A DNA stretch of 64,000 nt from Chitinimonas prasina (GCF_030160395.1 NZ_BSOG01000007.1:168973-232972), one strand, 5' to 3'. Counted from the first letter of the stretch, positions 35,921-44,434 are shown. Numbers and translations: made by a program. Notes: generated from the letters alone by a model not told the origin.

Positions 35921-36565
35921 CTACGTGGTGCTGCGGGCTGGGGCGATTTTCTCCATCCAGTCGGCCAGGGTGGCATCGCCGGCATTGCCGGTGGCGCGCA
36001 GGCCTTGCAGGGTGCCGGCAAAATCAGCCGGCGATCGGTTTTGGCTGAGCTTGAACTTGCCCTCCAGGCTATCCAGCACGATGTCTATACCCACAATGGC
36101 CTTGTGCATCTGGGCCAGGAAGTCGGCCGGTGCATCGCTGACCTGCCAGGGGGAGGGTTGGCTGGCCTCGAATCGATCGGTCAGGCGTGTCAGCAGGGCG
36201 GTGAGACGGGCGGGGTCGCGATAGGTTTGAATACGCCCGCGTGCCTGTACCACGGCAAAGTTCCAGGTAGGTACGGCTTTGCCATGCTGCTGTTTGATGG
36301 GAAGCCAGTTGGGCGAAATATAGGCGTCAGGGCCATGGAACAGCACGGTGGCCGGGAATCCATCCAGTTGCGCCAGCGGGTTGCCGCTGGCGACATGGCC
36401 CAGCAAGGTGCCGTGCTCGCCTGCTGCGGCGTCCAGCAACATGGGCAGCAGGTTGATTTCCAGGCCTGACTCCTGGTTGGCGATCACGGTGGCCAGCGGG
36501 TAGCTGGCGATCAACAACTGCAACGGTTCGGCCCGTGTTTCGCGGAAGTGCTTGGGTTGGTACAT
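35921..36565 (-). CDS. FMN-binding PaiB-family protein
   Basis: 214 residues, PaiB family (FMN-binding split barrel, named negative regulator of sporulation/protease genes in Bacillus). MYQPKHFRETRAEPLQLLIASYPLATVI, GHVASGNPLAQL, FHGPDAYISPNWLPIK and VPTWNFAVVQARGRI are family sequence. It lies in a minus-strand run with a PNPOx-like and a GNAT gene, opposite a MocR regulator; this combination is common and probably metabolises or detoxifies an amine. The start ATG 36565 has AGGGAAG. Confidence 0.9.
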   Translation of the reverse strand: MYQPKHFRETRAEPLQLLIASYPLATVIANQESGLEINLLPMLLDAAAGEHGTLLGHVASGNPLAQLDGFPATVLFHGPDAYISPNWLPIKQQHGKAVPTWNFAVVQARGRIQTYRDPARLTALLTRLTDRFEASQPSPWQVSDAPADFLAQMHKAIVGIDIVLDSLEGKFKLSQNRSPADFAGTLQGLRATGNAGDATLADWMEKIAPARSTT

Positions 36566-36590
36566 GGTGGACTTCCCTGCAGAGTTTGCA

Positions 36591-37205
36591 TCAGGCCAGT
36601 GCTGCACTGGCATGGTGGGTGATGGGTTCGCCAAAGCGGGTCTCAAGTGGCCACACTCCGGCCCAAACCGGCAGCGACAGATCTGCTTCATCGTCTTCAG
36701 GCGGCCCTTGCCGTATCTTGGCTACGGCCTCGATGATGGGCAGGGCCAGCACCGTGGTGGCGGCCAGTTCGTTGGCGTCGGGCATGCGTACCTGGGCACG
36801 GCGGCCGGGTTCCAGCTTGTCCATGAAGGCATCCAGTGAAGCGCTACGCTCTGCTGCTGTCAGGGGTGCAAATCGACCGTAGACCATTGCGGAGCGATAG
36901 TTCATGGAGTGGTTGAATGCCGAGCGTGCCAGCACCAGGCCGTCCAGGTGGGTGATGCAGACGCAGGCAGGGATGCCGGTGGCCAGCGCACGCAACAGGC
37001 GGCTGCCATTACTGCCGTGGATATGGATGGCCTCACCCACCCGCCAGTGAGCGGTAGGAATGCAGTGCGACTGGCCATCCAGGCTGAAGGCAATGTGGCA
37101 GATCCAGGCATGGTCCACGATGGCATGCACGGTAGCTTGGTCATAGTTGGCTCGCTGGGCAACACGGCGTACGCGGGTCAGGTCGGTAGGCGTGAAGTGG
37201 CTCAT
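36591..37205 (-). CDS. Pyridoxamine 5'-phosphate oxidase-like flavin protein
   Basis: 204 residues of the FMN-binding split-barrel superfamily (PNPOx-like, NimA-related). Features: VRRVAQRANYDQATVHAIVDHAWICHIAFSLDGQSHCIPT at the N-terminus and IHGSNGSRLLRAL (phosphate-binding) followed by NYRSAMVYGRF. True PNPOx activity is not implied. It is located between the paiB-like and GNAT genes, 25 nt from the former. ATG 37205 has AAGGA. Confidence 0.85.
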   Translation of the reverse strand: MSHFTPTDLTRVRRVAQRANYDQATVHAIVDHAWICHIAFSLDGQSHCIPTAHWRVGEAIHIHGSNGSRLLRALATGIPACVCITHLDGLVLARSAFNHSMNYRSAMVYGRFAPLTAAERSASLDAFMDKLEPGRRAQVRMPDANELAATTVLALPIIEAVAKIRQGPPEDDEADLSLPVWAGVWPLETRFGEPITHHASAALA

Positions 37206-37234
37206 GGCGTGATCCTTGTCGGCTTGTATCAGGT

Positions 37235-37630
37235 TCAGTGGACGGGGCGAGGGATATAGAAGGCATGGTTGGCACGTTGAAATCCCAGCCTGGGGTAGTA
37301 ATCCATTGCCGTGGGTGCCGACAACAACACCAATTGGCATTCGCTACCTATCTCTGCCTGCACGGCGGCCACCAGCGCGCGCCCCAGGCCCTGGTGCTGC
37401 AGGCTGGCATCCACGGCCAGATCGGATAGATAGCAAACCCAGCCGTAGTCGCAGAAGCAGCGTGCTGCCCCTATCAGCCGCTCGCCTTCCCAGGCGGTGA
37501 CCAGCAGATTGGCATGCTCCAGCATACGCGCCAGACGGGCTTGATCGTCGACGGGGCGGGCCAGGTCGGCGCGGCGATAGAGATCGGACAACTGCTCGGG
37601 GCGTACAGGCTGGTTTAGGGCAATGCGCAT
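37235..37630 (-). CDS. GNAT-family N-acetyltransferase
   Basis: 131 residues, single GNAT fold: LVTAWEGERLIGAARCF (strand 3-4), CYLSDLAVDASLQHQGLGRALVAAVQAE with the acetyl-CoA pyrophosphate-binding loop (QHQGLG), and MDYYPRLGFQRANHAF. First gene of the minus-strand trio GNAT, PNPOx-like, PaiB-like, with AAGGA before ATG 37630. It is divergent from the MocR gene, with shared regulatory DNA between. Acceptor amine unknown. Confidence 0.9.
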   Translation of the reverse strand: MRIALNQPVRPEQLSDLYRRADLARPVDDQARLARMLEHANLLVTAWEGERLIGAARCFCDYGWVCYLSDLAVDASLQHQGLGRALVAAVQAEIGSECQLVLLSAPTAMDYYPRLGFQRANHAFYIPRPVH

Positions 37631-37687
37631 GGAGAGTCCTTGCTGGATTGGCGGTGTTGACGGGATAGCAGCAAAGCGTAAAGCTAT

Positions 37688-37735
37688 ATTGGTTCCTTTA
37701 AAGGTGCCGATTGAACAATGTTGAATGGAACCAAT
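37688..37735 (+). promoter_or_regulatory. Candidate MocR operator region
   Basis: An inverted repeat ATTGGTTCC (37688-37696) and GGAACCAAT (37727-37735) spans the mocR start codon. Inside it is the palindrome CCTTTAAAGG, which creates a direct repeat GGTTCC-TTTAAA-GGTGCC. MocR regulators often use repeated hexamers in the divergent promoter, so autoregulation plus control of the GNAT operon is likely. Confidence 0.5.
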
Positions 37736-39217
37736 CTGCCAGCATTGCTGGACTACCTGGCGGCCAGGCTGGATCGCCAGGTGGCGGAGCCGCTCCATCG
37801 CCAGCTCTACCGTGCCTTGCGGCAGGCAATACAGCAGGGGCTGCTGGCGGGCGATACCGCTTTGCCGGCCAGCCGTGTGCTGGCCCAGTCCTTGGCGGTG
37901 GCGCGCAATACGGTGCTGCATGCCTACGAGCAGCTTTGTGCCGAAGGTTTTTGCCAAACAAGGGTGGGCGCAGGCACGTTCGTGGCAGCGCACCTGCCCG
38001 AGCCCGCGGCTTGGCCGACCCGCCAGACGGCGATCAGCGAGGCGCTGCCACTATCGCGGCGGGCTGCCGCCTGGCTGGACGTGATGGGCGAGCGGGTGGA
38101 ATCGGCCTCCGCTGCATTTGCACCGGGGCAGCCCGACCTGGCGGCTTTCCCCTGGCTTGTCTGGTGGCGCTTGCTGCAAACACAGCAACGCGGGGCGCAG
38201 GCGGGCGACTTTGACTACCGCGAGGAAGGCGGCCACCCGGCGCTCAAGCAGGCCTTGGCAGGCTATCTGCAGCTATCCCGGGGCGTGGTGTGCGAACCGG
38301 CGCAGGTGCTGGTCTGTAGCGGCATGCAGCAGGCGCTGGATTTGTTGGGACGCGCCCTGGCTGACGCGGGTGACACCGTCTGGATGGAGGAGCCGGGTTA
38401 CCGGGGGGCGCGCATGGCCTGGTTGGCAACCGGTCTGTCGGTTTGCCCTGTGCCGGTCGATGAGGAGGGCCTGGACTGGCAAGGACGGGCGCTGCCGGTG
38501 CCACGGCTGGTCTATGTGACGCCTTCGCACCAGTATCCACTGGGCAGTGTCATGAGCCTGGCGCGCCGGCAGGCCTTGCTGGCCGAAGCCGCACGGCAGG
38601 GGGCCTGGGTGGTGGAGGATGACTACGATGGCGAATTCCGCCATGCTGGCCGGCCGCTGGCGGCCATGCAGGGCCTGGACAGCAGCGGCAGGGTGATTTA
38701 TCTGGGCACCTTCAGCAAGGTCATGTTCCCTGCCTTGCGGCTAGCCTATCTGGTGGTGCCGGCTGCGCTGGTGGCGCCGTTGCGGCAGCTGCAGGCGCGC
38801 CTGTATCGCGAGGGGGACTATACGACCCAGGCGGCCCTGGCCAGCTTTATCCAGGAGGGCCATTTTGGCAGTCATCTGCGCCGCATGCGGGGTGTCTATG
38901 CCCGGCGCCAGGCCAAACTGCGCAAGGTGCTGGAGGGCGAGCTGGGAGAGGCCTTGCCCCTGCTGGGGGGCGAGGCTGGCATGCATGTGACGGCTCGCCT
39001 GCCCGCAGGCTGGGATGATGCCAGGGTCAGTAACATCCTGGCGCAGCAAGGTATCGCTGCGCCACCTTTGTCGGCCTACTGCGCGGCTGAGCCACCGTTC
39101 CCAGGCCTGGTGCTGGGCTATGCCGGGGTGGACGATGCCAGCCTCATGCTGGCAGCCGTCAGGCTAGCCCAGGTTCTGCGTGATATGGGGATCAGATCCA
39201 GCCCAATACCCCAATAA
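37718..39217 (+). CDS. MocR-type PLP-dependent transcriptional regulator (GntR/aminotransferase)
   Basis: 499 residues: an N-terminal GntR winged helix (EPLHRQLYRALRQAIQQGLLAGDTALPASRVLAQSLAVARNTVLHAYEQLCAEGF) joined to a fold-type I aminotransferase domain with the PLP-binding Lys in IYLGTFSKVMFPALRLAYLV and Asp in EDDYDGEFRH. PdxR-like architecture. Divergent from the GNAT-PNPOx-PaiB trio, which it probably controls in response to PLP or an amine-PLP adduct. Its 3' end overlaps the convergent membrane-protein gene by 26 nt. Confidence 0.94.
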   Translation: MLNGTNLPALLDYLAARLDRQVAEPLHRQLYRALRQAIQQGLLAGDTALPASRVLAQSLAVARNTVLHAYEQLCAEGFCQTRVGAGTFVAAHLPEPAAWPTRQTAISEALPLSRRAAAWLDVMGERVESASAAFAPGQPDLAAFPWLVWWRLLQTQQRGAQAGDFDYREEGGHPALKQALAGYLQLSRGVVCEPAQVLVCSGMQQALDLLGRALADAGDTVWMEEPGYRGARMAWLATGLSVCPVPVDEEGLDWQGRALPVPRLVYVTPSHQYPLGSVMSLARRQALLAEAARQGAWVVEDDYDGEFRHAGRPLAAMQGLDSSGRVIYLGTFSKVMFPALRLAYLVVPAALVAPLRQLQARLYREGDYTTQAALASFIQEGHFGSHLRRMRGVYARRQAKLRKVLEGELGEALPLLGGEAGMHVTARLPAGWDDARVSNILAQQGIAAPPLSAYCAAEPPFPGLVLGYAGVDDASLMLAAVRLAQVLRDMGIRSSPIPQ

Positions 39218-39827
39218 ACAAGACCAGGGCGCACAGCACCGTGGTGGCGAGACCGCCCACCACCGCCAACTGGCGCTTGCGCGAGGGCATGTCGTGCACC
39301 CAGTAGGCTACCAGGAAGAAAGGCAGATAGCCTATCAGCCAGATCAGCCAGGGCGCCTGGGTATTCCAGCCGCGCCATTCCCAGGTCAGCGCGCCGATAT
39401 GGTTGAGACCGTATTCGACCAACACACATAGCACCGAACTCACCACGGCGAGCAACCAGCGGTTGTTGATGCCCAGCAGCTTGAGGGAGCGGTCGGCCGG
39501 CAGTGTACGCACGGCATACAGGCCCATGATGGCGAACATCAGGCAGATCTCGATGTTGAGCCCCACCAGGATCACGTAGGCCGAGCCACCCGGGGTGGCC
39601 CAGGCGGGGGCGTAGCCGGAGAAGTGCAGCAGCAGGCCGTTCCAGATTTCGTTGATCCAGTCCATCAGCCAGAAGGCGATCCCGCCCAGCACCACGTTCC
39701 AGCGCTTCTCGGCCGCCTGCTCGCCATAGGCGTGGATGACCAGCAGCAACAGGGGAATGACATACCACTGAAAGTGGCTGGGGTCGCGCAGCAGCGCCTG
39801 CGCTTGGGCTGCAGATGGGGCAATCAT
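39192..39827 (-). CDS. Integral membrane protein of unknown function
   Basis: 211 residues with about six hydrophobic helices. Notable polar motifs at helix ends, DWINEIWNGLLLHFSGYAPAWATPGGSAYVILVGLNIEICLMF and VEYGLNHIGALTWEWRGWNTQAPW, suggest a conserved family rather than a random ORF, but I cannot name it. It is convergent with and overlaps the mocR 3' end, and its start lies 95 nt from the divergent AraC gene, so the two may be linked. Confidence 0.7.
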   Translation of the reverse strand: MIAPSAAQAQALLRDPSHFQWYVIPLLLLVIHAYGEQAAEKRWNVVLGGIAFWLMDWINEIWNGLLLHFSGYAPAWATPGGSAYVILVGLNIEICLMFAIMGLYAVRTLPADRSLKLLGINNRWLLAVVSSVLCVLVEYGLNHIGALTWEWRGWNTQAPWLIWLIGYLPFFLVAYWVHDMPSRKRQLAVVGGLATTVLCALVLFIGVLGWI

Positions 39828-39921
39828 CGCAAGGCTCCGTCTTGAAGTAGGGAGGCCATGCTAGGGCTTGGAGCAGGGGCGGGGCTTGACTTGTCGGGCC
39901 AGCTTTTTGACACTTCAGGCC

Positions 39922-40950
39922 ATGATCAAGCTGGAAATCGAACGTGCAAACCCGCCGCTGCCGGTATCCGGCCATGTGCCTGGCACCTATGTGCGGCTGC
40001 TGTTCGACTATCTGGCCGCGCAGGGGCAGGACGTTGGCCACGTGCTGGGCGAGGCTGCCGCACCACCGGGGCCGGATGGCACTGTGGCAGCCGCCCACTG
40101 GCGCCGGCTGCTGACCCAGGCCGCGCTGCATCTGGGCGACCCGGCCTTGGGCCTGCGCCTGGGGGCAACCATTACCCCGGCCCACCTGGGGCCACTGGGT
40201 TATGTGCTGCAGTTATCGGGTTCATCCGCCACGGCGCTGGAACGTTATCTGCGCTATCAGCGGCTGGTGCATGACGTTAGCCCGGTGCGGCACTTCCCGG
40301 CAGAAGGTGCCGTGGTGCTGGAGTGGGGCGACGATGCCCGCGCCATCGGGCTGCTGGCCAACCAGTGTGGGCTGGCAGCCCTGGTCCATTTCGCCCGCTG
40401 CATCACCGGCCAGCCATTGCGCCCCCTGGTGGTGCACTTCGTGGAGGCCGCGCCGGCCGATATGCGCCCCTATGCCGAGCTGTTTGGCTGCCCGGTGCTG
40501 TTCGGCCAGACGGCCGCCCGCATCCACCTGCCGGCCGACGTGCTGGCTATGCCCTTGCGCCAGCCCGACCCCGCGCTGGCAGCCATGCTGGAGCAGCAGG
40601 TTGCCGCGCTATTCGCCGCCATGCCGGCCCGGGAGGCGCTGCTGCAGTCGGTGCGGGGCTTTATCTCGCAGCACCTGATACAGGGCGAGCCCGCGCTGCA
40701 GGCCTGCGCCGAGGCGCTGAACCTGTCGGACCGTACCCTGCGTCGGCGTTTGCAAGCGCTGGGCTGGAGCTACCGCGCACTGCTGGAGGATAGCCGCCGC
40801 TGCCTGGCTGAAAACTACCTGCGCGACCGTCGCCTGGCCCTGCCCGAGGTGGCGCTGCTACTGGGCTACTCGGAACAGAGCGCCTTCAATCGGGCATTCA
40901 GACGCTGGACGGGTATGTCGCCCAGGCGGTGGCGTTTGGCCCATGCCTGA
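39922..40950 (+). CDS. AraC-family transcriptional regulator
   Basis: 342 residues. The N-terminal 200 residues are an arabinose-binding-like domain (YVRLLFDYLAAQGQD, LGLRLGATITPAHLGPLGYVLQLSGS, PVRHFPAEGAVVLEWG), as in OruR/ArgR-type AraC regulators. The C-terminal AraC HTH pair is clear (QACAEALNLSDRTLRRRLQALGWSYRALLEDSRRCLAENYLRD, LALPEVALLLGYSEQSAFNRAFRRWTGMSPRRWR). ATG 39922 chosen; the frame is open to 39868. The divergent membrane-protein gene is a possible target. Confidence 0.92.
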   Translation: MIKLEIERANPPLPVSGHVPGTYVRLLFDYLAAQGQDVGHVLGEAAAPPGPDGTVAAAHWRRLLTQAALHLGDPALGLRLGATITPAHLGPLGYVLQLSGSSATALERYLRYQRLVHDVSPVRHFPAEGAVVLEWGDDARAIGLLANQCGLAALVHFARCITGQPLRPLVVHFVEAAPADMRPYAELFGCPVLFGQTAARIHLPADVLAMPLRQPDPALAAMLEQQVAALFAAMPAREALLQSVRGFISQHLIQGEPALQACAEALNLSDRTLRRRLQALGWSYRALLEDSRRCLAENYLRDRRLALPEVALLLGYSEQSAFNRAFRRWTGMSPRRWRLAHA

Positions 40951-41392
40951 GGGGCACCGGGCGCGAGACCGCGCCGGCGAATGGCGGCAGGGGACGGTTT
41001 AATCAGAGAGCCTATTGGTTCAGGTGGTGCAGGCGTTTAGCGCCAGGGTTGCCCTGGCGCCTGTGCTGTCGGAAACACCCTTCTATACCTCGGATCCATA
41101 CAAGCGCTGAGGGCCATTCAAAATGTGGGTGAGCGCCGGTTAAGCTCCCTCCACGCACCGTGCAACGTGGACTTTCGTCGCTGCGGACACTGACCATCCT
41201 TGCTGATAACTCGTGATCACCCAGCTGCTTGTTATGCGCGACCTACTGGTTATCTGATCAGCAATCAATTGTCTGTTTCTCGGCCAAAGCAGTCATGGAA
41301 TAGGTTGTTAGATTACGTCCGTTGCCAACTACTAAGCGGCAGTCGGCACTCCGATCTTTCAGCCTTAGACATTTACCGCACATACGTTGCGC
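40951..41392. other. Intergenic region with repeat copy C and lower-GC DNA
   Basis: After the AraC stop comes repeat copy C (separate entry). From about 41190 the DNA becomes clearly less GC-rich than the rest of the window, without an open gene of typical codon use. This is the left edge of the hydrolase-MarR module. Confidence 0.5.
40991..41116. repeat. Intergenic repeat, copy C
   Basis: TTTAATCAGAGAGCCTATT..GTTCAGG, then hairpin GCGCCAGGG-TTG-CCCTGGCGC (41040-41060), CTGTGCTGTCGGAAA, and TCCATACAAGC...GGCC. It is nearly the same as copy D in length and ends. It lacks the CCCCGCCGGCGGGCGGGG core of copies A and B. Confidence 0.75.
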
Positions 41393-42604
41393 TTAGCGAC
41401 TGGGTCGTGTCAACTCAGCGGCAGCCTGAAAAAGTCGATCGGCGATATTCTTCAGGGCAGTTCTGTTTTCTGCCGACGCCCCTGCATTGGTGAATATCGC
41501 CACGCCGCTGCGCGTAGCCGGGGCCAGGTAGACAGCGGTAAATACGCCCGGGTCGCCCCCCCAGTGGTTGGGCCGCACCTGTCCAGCCAACGGGGATGCC
41601 ATCCAGCCAAGACCCTGGCCGCTGAGCCATTCAGGTAGACCGGCCGGCGCGCGCATATCCAGCATTTGCGCCATGGTGGCGGTACCCAAAAGTTCGACAT
41701 CGCCTGCCCGGCCACCATTTGCCGAGGCGGCGACGAACTTCATGAAATCACTGATCGACGAGCGCAACATGCCGGCTGGCCAATCCGGAAAGCCTACAGG
41801 CTTCACAGGCGTAAGTGCGCCGTCTACACGGTCATACGGAACAGCGCTGTGTAACTGAGGCGTGTTTTTGACTGTCCAGCTTGTGTGCTCCATGTCGAGC
41901 GGCGTAAAAATGTCCCTGCGTGTTTGTTCGCGCATATCCACCCCCCCGATACGCCCGGCAAGATGTCCAAGTAGGCCGAAGCCGACGTTGCAATAGTCCC
42001 ATGCAGCGCCTGGACGCGCAGCTGAAAAACATCCCGTTTTTGAATAATGGCCCCCCCCGGGCACGAGATATTGTTTGAGGAAGTCGGTCAAGGACAGGTC
42101 GGCATCGCGATCGTTCTCACGGAAGTCGATCTCATAATACCGAGCGTCGGAAATACTTGATGTGTGCGTCAGCAACTGTCGGAACGTGATTGCCATGTCG
42201 GGAAATCGCGGATTCACGACGGGAAAGTCCAGATGGTGCGATATGGGCTCATCTAGTGCGAGTTTTCCTCTTTCTGCCAAACGCATAATCATGGTCGCTG
42301 TGACAATCTTGGTCACCGAGGCAATGTGGAACATGGTGCTAGCGGTCACAGCCCTGCGCTTCGCGATATCGGCTATGCCGTAGCCTTCCGCAAACTGCAC
42401 AACGCCGTCACGAGCGTAACCGGCAGCCAAGCCTGGAATGTTCGCCTTGCGCATTTCGTTTTGAATGAACGACTCCAGATCCAGGGATGGCGGCAGGAGA
42501 TTGCCTGCCGATGTAACACTTGGCAGCAGCAGCGTTGACAACCCCGCGCCGAGGAACGTACGCCGCGAAATCTGGCATGTCGGAGTGGGATCAAGGAATC
42601 TCAT
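41393..42604 (-). CDS. Serine hydrolase, class C beta-lactamase/esterase-like
   Basis: 403 residues with an RRTFLGAG Tat-type signal. The active-site set is that of class C beta-lactamase-like hydrolases: SVTK (the nucleophile Ser and Lys in HIASVTKIVTA), YCNVG (the YxN element) and HWGGDPG in the place of KTG. LLTHTSSI and GRIGGVDMREQTRRDIFTPLDMEHTSW are also family sequence. It could be an esterase or D-aminopeptidase rather than a drug-resistance enzyme. Divergent from a MarR gene with a palindrome between; GC content here is lower than in neighbours, which suggests transfer. Confidence 0.88.
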   Translation of the reverse strand: MRFLDPTPTCQISRRTFLGAGLSTLLLPSVTSAGNLLPPSLDLESFIQNEMRKANIPGLAAGYARDGVVQFAEGYGIADIAKRRAVTASTMFHIASVTKIVTATMIMRLAERGKLALDEPISHHLDFPVVNPRFPDMAITFRQLLTHTSSISDARYYEIDFRENDRDADLSLTDFLKQYLVPGGGHYSKTGCFSAARPGAAWDYCNVGFGLLGHLAGRIGGVDMREQTRRDIFTPLDMEHTSWTVKNTPQLHSAVPYDRVDGALTPVKPVGFPDWPAGMLRSSISDFMKFVAASANGGRAGDVELLGTATMAQMLDMRAPAGLPEWLSGQGLGWMASPLAGQVRPNHWGGDPGVFTAVYLAPATRSGVAIFTNAGASAENRTALKNIADRLFQAAAELTRPSR

Positions 42605-42639
42605 GTCTTCGTTCTCTCCTGGGTAGACGTGCTAGTATT

Positions 42640-42653
42640 CGTAGGCGCCTACG
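42640..42653 (+). promoter_or_regulatory. Perfect 14-bp palindrome, candidate MarR operator
   Basis: CGTAGGCGCCTACG in the 77-bp space between the hydrolase and marR starts. Its size and place fit a MarR-family operator controlling both genes. Confidence 0.65.
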
Positions 42654-42681
42654 CAAATGTCAACCCGAAAGAGTCCTGCTC

Positions 42682-43170
42682 ATGAACCAGCAAGATTACT
42701 CACGCGCTGCCGGAGGGGCGGCTATCGGCGCCAGGCTAAGGCGCTTGTCGGAAAACCTCGATGCCGATTCGGTGCGGGTGTACGCAGCCTTGGGGATTTC
42801 GTTCGAGCAACGCTGGTTTGGCGTCCTGAATCAATTGGTCATCAAAGGCTCTGCCACTGTGGGTGAACTGGCGACGACGCTGAGGATCACTCATGTATCT
42901 GTGAGCCAGACACGGCAGTCGCTTGAAAAAGCCGGAATGGTGACGTCAGAGTTCGATCCCGTTGACGCCCGCAAGAAGAAGATCATGCTCACCGCCGCAG
43001 GCAAGAAACTGGTCGCCGAGCTGCAGCCGATATGGGCGGCATTTGATCAAGCGGCCCTTGAGTTGAATGCCGAGGCGGGCGATGTCGTGGCATCGCTGAA
43101 CAAACTCGACGATGCCCTAGACCGCCAATCCATCTTTGATCGCATCATGAACTGTGTCGGCAAGCAGTGA
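42682..43170 (+). CDS. MarR-family transcriptional regulator
   Basis: 162 residues, winged HTH of the MarR type: ISFEQRWFGVLNQLVIKGSATVGELATTLRITHVSVSQTRQSLEKAGMVTSEFDPVDARKKKIMLTAAGKKLVAEL, with the recognition helix HVSVSQTRQSLEKAG and the wing DPVDARKKKIMLT. ATG 42682 is chosen: upstream in-frame codons overlap the palindrome. Divergent partner is the serine hydrolase, the likely target. Ligand unknown. Confidence 0.93.
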   Translation: MNQQDYSRAAGGAAIGARLRRLSENLDADSVRVYAALGISFEQRWFGVLNQLVIKGSATVGELATTLRITHVSVSQTRQSLEKAGMVTSEFDPVDARKKKIMLTAAGKKLVAELQPIWAAFDQAALELNAEAGDVVASLNKLDDALDRQSIFDRIMNCVGKQ

Positions 43171-43702
43171 GGCTGAGCCTGACTTGCTATCGTTGTATGA
43201 CTACCCAGCGATGGCACTTGTCAGGGAAACATGAACCGAGGTATCCGAAGTGAGCTAACGTACCGGCAAGAAGCGCCATAAATGCCCAAAAACCATAAAC
43301 TTAGATAAATTTTCGGAGGGCGTTGGCGCGCATTGATAATTGACCCACGTTCAATCCACCCGCTTAGATTTTCGGCAGGAGAGCGGCCATGTCCGAAGTT
43401 TCGTGTAAAGCGGTTTTCGTCAGTTTGCATAACTGAAAGGCCGTTTTGGCTGAGATTCGGCCCTTATCACTGGTCATGACTGCCATCACATTGATCAAGT
43501 CCGAACTGCGCCATGTTCACAAGCACCAGCAAGGGGAGCCATGAGAGATCAGATTCCTCACCTCGCGGCGGCGCGGACGGGGGGACTCAATTAAGGGAGA
43601 GCCTATTAATTAGTTCAGGCTGCGTGGACGCCCAGCGCCAGGGTTACCCTGGCGCCTGCGCTGTCAGAAAAAACCATCAATGCCTTGAGTCCATACAGGC
43701 TC
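43171..43702. other. Gene-poor region with a possible IS21-family end and repeat copy D
   Basis: No convincing gene. At about 43320-43350 the sequence GTTGGCGCGCATTGATAATT, followed by GACCCAC, resembles the terminal region of IS21-family elements as I remember them (..GCACTGAGAATTGACCCA), so a degraded insertion is possible. From 43582 the region is repeat copy D. It marks the right edge of the hydrolase-MarR module. Confidence 0.4.
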
Positions 43703-43712
43703 TCAAGGCCAG
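43582..43712. repeat. Intergenic repeat, copy D
   Basis: GACTCAATTAAGGGAGAGCC, TATTAATTAGTTCAGG, hairpin GCGCCAGGG-TTA-CCCTGGCGC (43635-43655), CTGCGCTGTCAGAAA and TCCATACAGGC...GGCC. Same orientation as copy C. It runs into the 3' end of the downstream minus-strand binding-protein gene. Confidence 0.78.
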
Positions 43713-44434
43713 GCGGTCTCCAGCGATTTGTACTTGCCGCTCTTGCGTATTGCTTCCATGCCCTGGTTGAACTTTTCCACGAACTTGGCGCTGTCCGGGT
43801 GCTTCTTGGAGAAGGCGATATACAGGCCCGGCTCGGCGGTCATGCCCACGGCCTTGAATTTGCCGGTGAATTCGGCCTTGTTCTTGCTGAAGATGGCATT
43901 GGCTACCTTCTCGTAAGCCACCATGTACTGCACCCGCTTGGCCAGCAACTTGCGGAACCCCTGCTCATCCTGGTTGCTGACGCTGCGCTTGATCTTGGTA
44001 TTGCGATCAAAGTCGTCGCCGTACTCATAGTTGTTGGTGACCGCCACATCCTTGCCTTCCAGGCTCTTGGGCGTCAGCCCGCTTTCGCTACTGTCGGCCG
44101 GGGCGTAGATATTGATGCGGGCATTGAACATGGGCTTGGCGTGCCACAGGTAGTCGTTCTCCAGCAGGCTGTTACGGGCGGCATTGAAGCAGCCCACCAA
44201 CTTGCCTTCCTTGGCTTCGCTCATGCAGCGTGCGTAGGGCACCAAGGCGAACTTCACTTCCACCCCCGCCGCCTTGAAAGCTTCGCGAACCACATCAACA
44301 GCAAAGCCCTTGGCGTCGTTGCCCACCTTGGAACAATACGGCGCCCAATCGTCTTCGGCACCTATGGTCACGGTTTCGGCCCATGCAGCAGCGCTGCATG
44401 CCATGACGGCACTCAGGATAAACAGTTTCATCAT
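43703..44434 (-). CDS. Periplasmic solute-binding protein, family 3-like
   Basis: 243 residues with a signal peptide (FILSAVMACSAAAWA). Bacterial extracellular solute-binding family 3 fold: ETVTIGAEDDWAPYCSK, GFAVDVVREAFKAAGVEVKFALVPYARCMSEAKEGKLVGCFNA, and a closing YKSLETAW. Transporter genes are absent nearby, so it may serve a distant amino-acid ABC transporter or act as a sensor. Two ATG codons stand in tandem at the start (44434, 44431) behind AAGGG. Confidence 0.85.
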   Translation of the reverse strand: MMKLFILSAVMACSAAAWAETVTIGAEDDWAPYCSKVGNDAKGFAVDVVREAFKAAGVEVKFALVPYARCMSEAKEGKLVGCFNAARNSLLENDYLWHAKPMFNARINIYAPADSSESGLTPKSLEGKDVAVTNNYEYGDDFDRNTKIKRSVSNQDEQGFRKLLAKRVQYMVAYEKVANAIFSKNKAEFTGKFKAVGMTAEPGLYIAFSKKHPDSAKFVEKFNQGMEAIRKSGKYKSLETAWP

